Source: M0108 sp937862735 | GTDB lineage: Bacteria; Pseudomonadota; Gammaproteobacteria; Chromatiales; Chromatiaceae | Length of the DNA stretch: 64,000 nt | NCBI GenBank assembly: GCA_937862735.1 | Contig: CALMDH010000328.1 | Coordinates: forward strand, 1 to 64,000 | Reading direction: 5' to 3' | Part shown: positions 5,659 through 12,107 of the stretch, one piece after another | Position numbering within the stretch: position 1 is the first letter of the stretch | How the letters are laid out: every line of letters starts with the position of its first letter | The notes under the pieces: model-generated | The model's input: the letters and a program-made list of their open reading frames with translations, nothing else | Told to the model about the DNA's origin: nothing | The model's database searches: none | Position numbers and translations under genes: made by a program

Positions 5659-8266
5659 ATTGTATTTCACCGCCGCAAGCGTGCCCGCGCCCACACTCCC
5701 GCCCGGTTTTGTTCGCCCTTGGGAGCGCCACAAGGCCGTTACAAGCCCGCCGCCAGCGCCCCCAGCGCCTAGCCTGGCCCCGCCTTCGCCAGAGTCACCC
5801 GCCGCCGCGTGGGCCGCCTATTGGCACGGATTAGGTTTGGCCCTGGTCCCCATTCCGCCGGGGAGCAAAGGGCCTGAAGGGATTACCGGCTGGCAAACGA
5901 GGAGCTTTCCCCCGGACTATTGGGAAGCGAACCCAGAGCATGGCATGGGCGCCCGGCTGGCGGATTCCGAGCTTGCCAGTTTTGACGGGGACGCAATCGA
6001 GGAGGCCGGGCTTGCCCTTGCCGCCGTGGGTATCGAGCTTGCCGCCCTAAAGGCCGGCGCCGTGGTTATCCAAGGCCACCCCGACCGCTGGCGGGCCGTT
6101 TACCGCCTGCCACCGGGAGCGGAGGGCCTGAGCCGCCGAATCTTGACCTGGCCCGACCAAAGCGGGGAGCTTGACGCCCATGGCCACCCGAAGCGGAAAA
6201 CGGTTTTCGAGCTTAGGGCCGGGCCGATTCAGGATGCCTTGCCCCCAACCATTCACCCAGGGACCCGCGAACCTTACCGCTTGCTAGTAGCCCCGTGGGA
6301 GCTTGAGGAATGGACCGCCCCGCCGCCTGTCCTGTTAGAGCTTTGGGAGAATTGGGACCATTGGCGCCCGATCCTGGAGGGCGCTTGCCCATGGGCGCCA
6401 CCCGCCCCGGAGCCGGAAATCAGGGAATCCCCGCGGGAGCGGGCTGGCGGGGAGTCGGTAATTTCCGCCTTTAATTGCGCCCATGACCCCGCCGCGATCT
6501 TGGAAAGTAACGGCTATCAGCGCAAAGGGCCTAACCTGTGGCTTAGCCCCCATTCAGGGAGCGGCATAGCCGGGACCCGGCGACTTTCTGAAACGGGCCG
6601 CGTTTATTGCCACCATGCCAGCGACCCCCTAGCCGGCGCCGCCCATGATGCCTTTTCCCTGTTCACCGTTTTGGAGCATCACGGCAACCAAAGGGAAGCC
6701 GTCAAGGCCGCCGCCCGGCTGTTGGGGATGCCGCCGCCTGAACCGCGCAAGGCTGAGCCGCGAACGGAAGCCGGACCCCCGCCAGCGCCCGAAGCCTGGC
6801 CCAAGCCGCAACCGATCGCCGCCAGTTATGAGGGCCTGCCCTATCCCCTGGAAGCCCTGCCTGACCCGATACGGGCCGCCGTGGCGGAGGGCCTAGCCTT
6901 TACCCAGGCACCCGCCCCCCTGGTTGCCAGCGCCGCCCTAAGCGCCCTGAGCTTGGCCGGTCAAGGGCTGGCGACCGTGCGCCGCGCCCCCATGCTGGCG
7001 GGACCGTGCGCCCTGTATTTCCTCTCGATAAATGACAGTGGCGAACGCAAAACCACCGTGGAGGGCTTGTTTCTCGCCCCCATCCGCGAATGGGAAAAGG
7101 AGCAAGCCGCCGTATGGGCGCCCATCGTTAAAGGTTATGAGGCTGAGCTTGCCGCGTGGGAAGCGGAGCGCAACGGCATAAGGGACCGAATAAAAAGCCT
7201 GACGAAAGCCGGGAAAAGCGCCGCCGAAGCAAGCGCCGCCCTTGTCTCCCATGCTGCGGGGATGCCCTTGCCGCCCCGCGTGCCCCGCCTGCTCTATCAG
7301 GATGCCACCGCCGAGGCCTTGGCATGGTCCCTGGCTTCCGGCTGGCCCTGTGGCGGTATCGCGTCATCCGAAGCCGGCACCGTCTTTGGTGGCCATGCCA
7401 TGAGCAAAGACAGCATCACCCGCGCCCTTTCGCTCTTAAACCAACTTTGGGACGCCGCCGCGCCGCTGAACGTGGACCGGCGAACGTCGGAAAGCTTCAC
7501 CGTTCGGAGCGCCCGCGTTTCGCTTTCGCTGATGATCCAAGAGGCAACCTTTCTCGATTTTCTCGAAAGGTCCGGCGCCCTGGCCAGAGGGAGCGGTTTT
7601 CTCGCCCGTTTCCTGTTGGCGTGGCCTGAATCCACCCAGGGAAGCCGTTTCTACCTTGACCCGCCCCATGGGACGCCCGCCCTGAGCGCCTTTAACGCCA
7701 GGCTGGCTGGCCTATTGGCCTATCCCCTGCCCGTGGACGAAAGCGGCATCCTGAGCCCCCCGGAGCTGGCCCTGAGCCCCGAAGCCCGCAAAGCGTGGAT
7801 AGGCTTTCATGATGCAATCGAGGCCGAACTAGGGGAGGGCGGGGAAATGCGCATGGTCCGGGACGTGGCATCCAAGAGCGCGGACAATGCCGCCCGGCTG
7901 GCCTGCCTGTTTCACTTGTTCGAGCATGGGCCAAGTGGCGAAATCTCCCCGGATCATTTTGATCGCGCCGCCCGAATTGCCGCCTGGCACCTGAGCGAAA
8001 GCCGCCGTTTTTTTGGGGAGGTGGCATTGCCGCTGGAACTGGCTGACGCCGCCCGCCTTGATCGTTGGTTGTTCGAATATGCCCGAAGGGAGCGAACGGC
8101 AAGCCTGACAACGGGGGAAGCCCAGCGCCTAGGCCCCGTGCGAAGCAAGGAACGGCTGGCGGAAGCCTTGACCGCCCTGACCGAACTTGACCGCTTGCGC
8201 GTAGTCCGGGAGGGCCGCCGGAAAGTAATCGCCCTGAACCCCGCCCTGGTGGAGGCGGATAGGTGA
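5651..8266 (+). CDS. Primase-polymerase / DUF3987 replication protein
   Basis: 871 residues. The start chosen is the ATG at 5651 (MAELYFTAAS), 8 nt inside the preceding gene; an in-frame ATG at 5546 lies deep in that gene. Residues about 55-250 resemble the bifunctional prim-pol (AEP) domain: LALVPIPPGSKGP, GITGWQ, an acidic SFDGDAIE, and VIQGHPDRWRAVYRLP. A middle segment (HHASDPL, HDAFSLFTVLEHHGN) is common in phage primases. Residues about 400-860 form a DUF3987 helicase-like region with a P-loop-like SINDSGERKTT near residue 458. It would initiate and drive replication of the excised element. The next gene starts in its stop codon (GTGA). Confidence 0.85.
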   Translation: MAELYFTAASVPAPTLPPGFVRPWERHKAVTSPPPAPPAPSLAPPSPESPAAAWAAYWHGLGLALVPIPPGSKGPEGITGWQTRSFPPDYWEANPEHGMGARLADSELASFDGDAIEEAGLALAAVGIELAALKAGAVVIQGHPDRWRAVYRLPPGAEGLSRRILTWPDQSGELDAHGHPKRKTVFELRAGPIQDALPPTIHPGTREPYRLLVAPWELEEWTAPPPVLLELWENWDHWRPILEGACPWAPPAPEPEIRESPRERAGGESVISAFNCAHDPAAILESNGYQRKGPNLWLSPHSGSGIAGTRRLSETGRVYCHHASDPLAGAAHDAFSLFTVLEHHGNQREAVKAAARLLGMPPPEPRKAEPRTEAGPPPAPEAWPKPQPIAASYEGLPYPLEALPDPIRAAVAEGLAFTQAPAPLVASAALSALSLAGQGLATVRRAPMLAGPCALYFLSINDSGERKTTVEGLFLAPIREWEKEQAAVWAPIVKGYEAELAAWEAERNGIRDRIKSLTKAGKSAAEASAALVSHAAGMPLPPRVPRLLYQDATAEALAWSLASGWPCGGIASSEAGTVFGGHAMSKDSITRALSLLNQLWDAAAPLNVDRRTSESFTVRSARVSLSLMIQEATFLDFLERSGALARGSGFLARFLLAWPESTQGSRFYLDPPHGTPALSAFNARLAGLLAYPLPVDESGILSPPELALSPEARKAWIGFHDAIEAELGEGGEMRMVRDVASKSADNAARLACLFHLFEHGPSGEISPDHFDRAARIAAWHLSESRRFFGEVALPLELADAARLDRWLFEYARRERTASLTTGEAQRLGPVRSKERLAEALTALTELDRLRVVREGRRKVIALNPALVEADR

Positions 8267-9006
8267 GCCGCCTGGCTGGCCTAGTGGCCGGGAAGGGGCC
8301 AGGCTTGCCGCCTGGTCCCATCCGCGAACTTTCGCATGATTCGCAACATTCGCAAGGGCTACCGCCCGAAATTGCATCCCCTGACCGCCGCGAAGGCCGA
8401 ACTTTCGCAAGTTTCGCAAGTTTCGCAAAGGGAAAGGGCCAGAAAACGCAAGAAACATCCTTGTTATTCCATAATAATAATAAGGAAATCCTCTCTCTCT
8501 CTTGTGCGCGCGGAAATGAATTTGGGGAGGGACCCCCTGCGAAAGTTGCGAAAGTTGCGAAAGTTGACCCTGCCAACGGAAGCCTGGCCCCCGCCCTGGA
8601 AAGCGAAAGCGAACCGCGCCGCCGCTGGCTGATTCGCCATGCTGGCGGGGAGGTGGCAAGCCATAGCTTTACCCCGCCGGCAACCCTGCCAGAGGTCCGG
8701 GCCTGGTATCCCGCCGCCTTGGCTATCGAGGCCGAGGAAGACGCCCCGAAGGAACCGGCGCCCGCCGCCGATTTTGAACCCCTGCCCGATGATCGGATTA
8801 CCTGCCGCGCCTGTTGCCACCTGAGCGGCACCCGCTGCCAGGTTGCGCAGCGTGGCGCGTTTTCCCATCGCGCCCGCTGGTATGAGCCGGAACCGGAGCG
8901 CCTGCGGGCCTGCTACCTGTTCGCCCCCCTGCCCCATGATCCCGACCAGAGGGCCGGCGCCGCCCGCTGGCCTAGCCTTGAATGGATGAAACGCCGTGAA
9001 AATTGA
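8263..9006 (+). CDS. Hypothetical island protein overlapping the candidate origin
   Basis: 247 residues from a GTG that overlaps the primase stop by 4 nt. No family is recognised. The first third is low-complexity because the DNA carries 9-bp repeats in frame, giving peptides such as TFASFASFAK and AKVAKVAKV. The last third contains CRACCHLSGTRC followed by a Cys in LRACYLF, a possible four-Cys zinc site. Overlap on both sides (4 nt and 11 nt) and continuous good codon use support a real gene. The N-terminal part may be dictated by the origin sequence more than by protein function. Confidence 0.6.
   Translation: MSRLAGLVAGKGPGLPPGPIRELSHDSQHSQGLPPEIASPDRREGRTFASFASFAKGKGQKTQETSLLFHNNNKEILSLSCARGNEFGEGPPAKVAKVAKVDPANGSLAPALESESEPRRRWLIRHAGGEVASHSFTPPATLPEVRAWYPAALAIEAEEDAPKEPAPAADFEPLPDDRITCRACCHLSGTRCQVAQRGAFSHRARWYEPEPERLRACYLFAPLPHDPDQRAGAARWPSLEWMKRREN
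8331..8564. repeat. Iteron clusters around an AT-rich core: candidate replication origin
   Basis: Three groups of three repeats, each with an exact 9-bp period. TTCGCA sites start at 8331, 8340 and 8349. TTTCGCAAG-type units occupy 8401-8427. TGCGAAAGT units, in the opposite orientation, occupy 8538-8564. Between the second and third groups lies ATAATAATAATAAGG (about 8471-8485), the most AT-rich stretch nearby. Iterons flanking an AT-rich segment just downstream of the replication gene is the arrangement described for SaPI/PICI and P4-like origins. The assignment as ori is inferred. Confidence 0.65.
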
Positions 9007-9439
9007 CCTACAAAGTGACGGGGCAACGATTCCCCTGCCAACTGGCGGAACCCCGAAGCCGCGCCCCTATGCCGATTTGCCGAAAGCGGTCCGCCGGCAA
9101 ATTCAAGATGACGCGAAATGGTTTCTCCGGCATCCAAGCCGAACCGTGCGCCTTCGCGACCCGGCGCCCGGAGAAGCCGAAAGCCTGGCCAGCGATGAAA
9201 CTACCTTGCCCGCCGCAGCGAGCGGTTATCCCCTAAAGATTGTGGTTTTGCAGCATTTCCCCGGCTGGCGAATCCGGCGCCCGGTTTGGACGGTTTTGAA
9301 TTCCAGCGCCCCGGAGGAGGTTGTTTTGGCTTTCCTTCGCCTGGTAATGGATGGGCTGGAACAGGGTTATTTCGGGGAGATTGGCGCCGATGATATCCGC
9401 GCCGCGATGGGCGAACCGCTAACGTCAACGAGGCATTAG
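8996..9439 (+). CDS. Hypothetical island protein
   Basis: 147 residues from a GTG at 8996 that overlaps the preceding gene by 11 nt. No domain is recognised. The sequence is soluble-looking with a basic N-terminal half (LPKAVRRQIQDDAKWFLRHPSR) and an acidic helical C-terminus. It is the last gene of the overlapping block; a 142-nt gap follows before the terminase gene. Its position between replication and packaging genes gives no clear function. Confidence 0.6.
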   Translation: MKIDLQSDGATIPLPTGGTPKPRPYADLPKAVRRQIQDDAKWFLRHPSRTVRLRDPAPGEAESLASDETTLPAAASGYPLKIVVLQHFPGWRIRRPVWTVLNSSAPEEVVLAFLRLVMDGLEQGYFGEIGADDIRAAMGEPLTSTRH

Positions 9440-9581
9440 GCCATGAAAAAAAGCCATATAAAACAATATGTTACGGGTCCCATTGGCAAGCCCGCTGGGC
9501 CGCATTTCGGACCGCCCGACCTGCCCAGCCAGAAATATGCATATATGTCAGACACATACAAAACGCCCGGAGACTTTACCC

Positions 9582-10067
9582 ATGGCTGAGCCCGTTACAC
9601 CCTTGACCCAGGCACAAGGCGCCGCCCTGGCCGGGCTGAGCTTGAGGCATTTTCAGCGCCTGTTGGCTGAGCCCGGAGCGCCGCCCCGCCTGGAAAATGC
9701 GATAGGTCGGCAAAGTGGCCTGCCTGTTGAACCGTTCGCGAAGTGGTTGAGGTCCCGTATCGCCGCGGAGCTTGGCACCGACGAAAACCTTTCCCCCCAA
9801 GCCGAGCGCGCCCGATTGGACCGCGCAAGGGCCGAATTGGCGGAACTGGAGCTGAGCCGCCGCCGCCGGGAGCTGATCCCCGTGGACGAAGTAGCCCAAG
9901 CCTGGTCCGAACAAGTCACCATCGCAAAAAATCGACTGCTATCCCTGCCAAGCCGGGTATCGAGCGACGTTTTGCGACTGAAGACGCAGCGTGCAATCGA
10001 AAACGCCCTAAAAGATGCGGTCATTCAGATTCTGACCGAATTGAGCAACGACCCTGTTAAACCCTGA
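9582..10067 (+). CDS. terS: Nu1-like terminase small subunit
   Basis: 161 residues. The ATG at 9582 has GGAG 9-12 nt upstream; earlier in-frame codons run through an unlikely sequence. The N-terminus (LTQAQGAALAGLSLRHFQRLL) is a winged HTH as in lambda gpNu1. The region QAERARLDRARAELAELELSR followed by RRRELIPVDEVAQAW is the characteristic dimerisation helix of the Nu1/terminase-small-subunit family. The protein recognises the packaging site of cos-type phages. A lone small terminase with no large subunit or capsid gene is the hallmark of satellites that redirect a helper phage's packaging machinery. Confidence 0.85.
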   Translation: MAEPVTPLTQAQGAALAGLSLRHFQRLLAEPGAPPRLENAIGRQSGLPVEPFAKWLRSRIAAELGTDENLSPQAERARLDRARAELAELELSRRRRELIPVDEVAQAWSEQVTIAKNRLLSLPSRVSSDVLRLKTQRAIENALKDAVIQILTELSNDPVKP

Positions 10068-10090
10068 CCATCCTGATGAGGTACTGACCG

Positions 10091-10348
10091 ATGAGACCCA
10101 CACCATTGGCACCCCTGGCCCCCCTGGCCCGCCGCGCCCTTCATACTTCCACCCATTGCAAGGTTATCGAGGCCCCCGGAGCCCCTGGCTTGTATGCAAT
10201 TCAGGTATTTAGCAGAGACAGCCGCCCTGGCCTGCTGTTCGGGACTGACGGCTATCTCTGGCTGTTCGAGAGCCGCGAATTTGCCCAAGGCTGTATCTGG
10301 CACCATCACGATAACGCGAAGGTTTTGCCCGAGGATCGCGTGTGTTGA
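10091..10348 (+). CDS. Small hypothetical island protein
   Basis: 85 residues. ATG at 10091, 23 nt after the terS stop, with GAGGTACTGACC just upstream. It has a Leu/Ala/Pro-rich start (PLAPLAPLARRALH) followed by a compact, possibly beta-rich stretch with several aromatic residues (LYAIQVFSRD, YLWLFESREFA, CIWHHHD). No family is recognised. The composition after residue 15 looks protein-like, so I keep it with moderate confidence. It precedes the palindrome array. Confidence 0.5.
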   Translation: MRPTPLAPLAPLARRALHTSTHCKVIEAPGAPGLYAIQVFSRDSRPGLLFGTDGYLWLFESREFAQGCIWHHHDNAKVLPEDRVC

Positions 10349-10502
10349 CCCCCCAAGCCTGGCCTTGATATGAGCCCCCCGGCGCCCTGTGGCCCGCCCT
10401 GTGGCCCTGTGGCGCCGCCCCTTCGCTGACCCTTCCCCATATATCCCCCGCCAGCGCCGCGCCGTCATGGTGGCGCCCATGCCCCCCGCCGGGCTTGGCC
10501 GT

Positions 10503-10672
10503 TCTTCACGTGAAGATTATCCCGTGCCTCACATGAGGCACGCCCGGACGTGCCACACGTGTAGCACGTGAGACTTGAATCCCACGTGGGATTCAGCCCA
10601 TGCCCCACATGGGGCACGCCCGGACGTGACTCACGTGAGTCACACGTGAGACTCGATTTCCGACGTCGGAAA
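10503..10672. repeat. Array of seven palindromes, most centred on ACGT or CACATG
   Basis: Palindromes: TCTTCACGTGAAGA (10503-10516); CGTGCCTCA-ca-TGAGGCACG (10523-10542); a 22-bp one with a single mispair (10548-10569); a perfect 20-bp one, TGAATCCC-ACGT-GGGATTCA (10576-10595); TGCCCCA-ca-TGGGGCA (10601-10616); a perfect 18-bp GTGACTC-ACGT-GAGTCAC (10626-10643); a perfect 16-bp TTTCCG-ACGT-CGGAAA (10657-10672). GGCACGCCCGGACGTG is duplicated at 10537 and 10613, so the array is partly a 76-bp tandem duplication. The arms differ between palindromes yet stay self-complementary. Confidence 0.9.
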
Positions 10673-10789
10673 CGCCCAAGCACGCACCGAACGGCAACCC
10701 AACGGCAACGAAGCGCCAAAAAACCGCGCGAAGCCCGCCAGCTAAAACCCTAAGCGCCTGTATTTGCTGACATAGTAACGGCAATCGAG

Positions 10790-10842
10790 GCCGATACCTA
10801 CTGATTAGTAATCAGAGGGGAAGCCGGCGCCCTGGTATCGGC
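10790..10842. repeat. Nested inverted repeats
   Basis: GCCGATACC (10790-10798) is repeated inverted as GGTATCGGC (10834-10842). Between them lies the 15-bp palindrome CTGATTA-G-TAATCAG (10801-10815). The function is unknown; it could be a regulator site or a recombination site. Confidence 0.6.
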
Positions 10843-10946
10843 AGAGACGATCTCCGCCGATATTGCGCGTAACATGCTGAATTTATTGGCTACGCCCCGC
10901 CTTCGCCTTCGCTGGTCCCCCAACTGGTCCCCCATGTGAATTTAGG

Positions 10947-11024
10947 TTGCGCAATTTCAATAAACAATGCGCAAGTAAATTGACTTATGCGTATAGATTG
11001 CTATTATATGCGCACAATTCGCAA
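10947..11024 (+). promoter_or_regulatory. Promoter and repeated TGCGCA operators of the RHH gene
   Basis: TTGACT (10980-10985) and TATTAT (11002-11007) with 16-bp spacing form a good sigma-70 promoter. TGCGCA-type sites surround it: TTGCGCAA (10947-10954), ATGCGCAA (10967-10974), ATGCGTAT (about 10987-10994) and ATGCGCAC (about 11008-11015), then TTCGCAA nearer the gene. Such spacing over a promoter suggests autoregulation by the downstream RHH protein. Confidence 0.6.
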
Positions 11025-11038
11025 CCTGAGGTGATGAC

Positions 11039-11566
11039 ATGGCAAGGGTCAACTTATCCGTACCTGATGAACTGAAAGCCACGATGGACGGCTTTCCTTC
11101 CGTGAACTGGTCCGCTGTTGCTCAAGAGGCTTTCCGGACCGCTGTAACCATCGCTGAACTGAGGAATAAGGGCATGAACAACGAAGCTGACACCATGGCC
11201 GGGCTTGAGCGCCTGCGGGCTGAGCGCCGCGCCGATACGGAAGCGGAACGCTCTTGGGGGAGCGGGCTTGGCCAAGCTTGGGCTCTCAAGGAAGCCAGTT
11301 TCACCAAGCTTCAACGGGTAGCCGGGCTTGCGGGGGATCGGTTACCAGAGGACGGCTGGGAGGCCGCTAGGATTTTGCTTGGTTACTGTGAGGAAGATGA
11401 GGAGGGGGCAAGCCGCGAGTCTGGTCCGCCGATTGACGATGAGGAGCTTCATGATTGGGTCTGCCGCATGGGCCTTTACGATGGCTCGATAACAGACATA
11501 GTTGTTAGCCCTGCCAGAATCGCGGGCTTTATCGCTGGCGCCGCCGCCGTCTATCGTCAGGTATAA
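11039..11566 (+). CDS. Ribbon-helix-helix regulator of the island
   Basis: 175 residues; ATG at 11039 behind GAGGTGATGAC. The first 40 residues (MARVNLSVPDELKATMD, then VNWSAVAQEAFR) match the Arc/MetJ/CopG ribbon-helix-helix fold, in which the first strand contacts DNA. The remaining 130 residues are unrecognised and acidic (YCEEDEEGA, DDEELHDW), perhaps an effector or oligomerisation domain. It has its own promoter with repeated operator-like sites and its own terminator, so it is likely a separately expressed island regulator, either repressor or antirepressor partner. No toxin gene adjoins it. Confidence 0.65.
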   Translation: MARVNLSVPDELKATMDGFPSVNWSAVAQEAFRTAVTIAELRNKGMNNEADTMAGLERLRAERRADTEAERSWGSGLGQAWALKEASFTKLQRVAGLAGDRLPEDGWEAARILLGYCEEDEEGASRESGPPIDDEELHDWVCRMGLYDGSITDIVVSPARIAGFIAGAAAVYRQV

Positions 11567-11584
11567 GCCACCCGCCACCCGACA

Positions 11585-11607
11585 AGCCCGCCGCGTGCGG
11601 GCTTTTT
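11585..11607 (+). terminator. Rho-independent terminator after the RHH gene
   Basis: Seven-base stem AGCCCGC / GCGGGCT with a 5-nt loop (CGCGT), followed by TTTTT, 19 nt after the stop codon. Confidence 0.85.
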
Positions 11608-11684
11608 GTTGACTGCACCCGTGCCAGGATGCCGCCGGCAACTATGCCCGAAGCGGACCCCAAAAAGGGCCTAGCTTCGGTTTT

Positions 11685-11705
11685 GTTGTGTTCAAGTTGT
11701 GTTCA
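11685..11705 (+). repeat. Right arm-type repeat (GTTGTGTTCA twice)
   Basis: GTTGTGTTCA at 11685-11694 and 11696-11705 in the same orientation and spacing as the doublet at 2635-2655, about 70 bp inside the right attachment repeat. Confidence 0.65.
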
Positions 11706-11772
11706 TGGCCCCTAAAAACACACAAGGCTAGGGTAATTACCTGGCCTTATGTTATCTAACTTTTTGATTTTG

Positions 11773-11831
11773 AATGGTGCCCGGGGCGGGACTCGAACCC
11801 GCATGGATCACTCCGAAGGATTTTAAGTCCT
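11773..11831. repeat. Right attachment repeat within intact tRNA-Leu
   Basis: Identical over 59 bp to 2430-2488. It forms the 3' two thirds of the functional tRNA-Leu gene, so insertion restored the tRNA. Confidence 0.9.
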
Positions 11832-11859
11832 TTGCGTCTACCGATTTCGCCACCCGGGC
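11775..11859 (-). tRNA. tRNA-Leu (UAA)
   Basis: 85 nt on the minus strand with encoded CCA (11775-11777), discriminator A, and a GCCCGGG acceptor pairing with CCCGGGC. The anticodon loop CTTAAAA gives UAA, and a long variable arm identifies it as Leu. It is the integration target of the island; its 5' part (11832-11859) is chromosomal. Confidence 0.95.
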
Positions 11860-11945
11860 GGGTGGAGGGGGGTGTTGAAGCCGGGTCGGAAGGCGTCGCG
11901 GGTTTCAGGAGGGGGGTGAACCGGGCGCCAAGGCAGGGAAGGAGG

Positions 11946-12019
11946 TGGAGGCTGAGCCCGGAATCGAACCGAGGTACACGGCTTTGCAGGCCGCTGCATG
12001 ACCACTCTGCCACTCAGCC
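11946..12019 (-). tRNA. tRNA-Cys (GCA)
   Basis: 74 nt on the minus strand with encoded CCA, discriminator U as expected for Cys, acceptor stem GGCTGAG / CTCAGCC, and anticodon loop CTGCAAA giving GCA. It lies upstream of tRNA-Leu on the same strand and is probably cotranscribed with it. Confidence 0.95.
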
Positions 12020-12107
12020 TTAGGCGAAGAAGTATATAACCGGCGGCCGGCTGCTGTCATCCCGTTGCGAGGGATTCGTCGCGACGGGATTTGTGGTCAC
12101 GGCCATT

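Larger units (their letters stand above)
10349..11038. other. Long non-coding region of the island
   Basis: Nearly 700 bases with no supported gene. It contains the palindrome array at 10503-10672, an inverted-repeat structure at 10790-10842 and the promoter/operator region of the RHH gene from 10947. The open frames here run through palindromes and are not convincing. Confidence 0.6.
2430..11831 (+). mobile_element. PICI-like phage satellite integrated in tRNA-Leu(UAA)
   Basis: The element is bounded by a 59-bp perfect direct repeat (2430-2488 and 11773-11831) equal to the 3' end of tRNA-Leu. All its genes read rightward: P4-type integrase, AlpA-like regulator, DUF6011 protein, ParB-like protein, primase-polymerase/DUF3987 protein, a gene containing an iteron cluster, an unknown gene, a Nu1-like small terminase, a small unknown gene and an RHH regulator. 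Several neighbours overlap by 4-11 nt, which indicates one operon from AlpA to 9439. There are no capsid, tail, lysis or conjugation genes. Integrase, AlpA, replication protein, origin and terS without structural genes is the known plan of Gram-negative phage-inducible chromosomal islands. Helper dependence is inferred. Confidence 0.75.

Noticed and set aside
10389..10784. Several open frames across the palindrome array
   Set aside because: They translate the palindromes on both strands, with repetitive Arg, Cys and His content and no ribosome-binding site.
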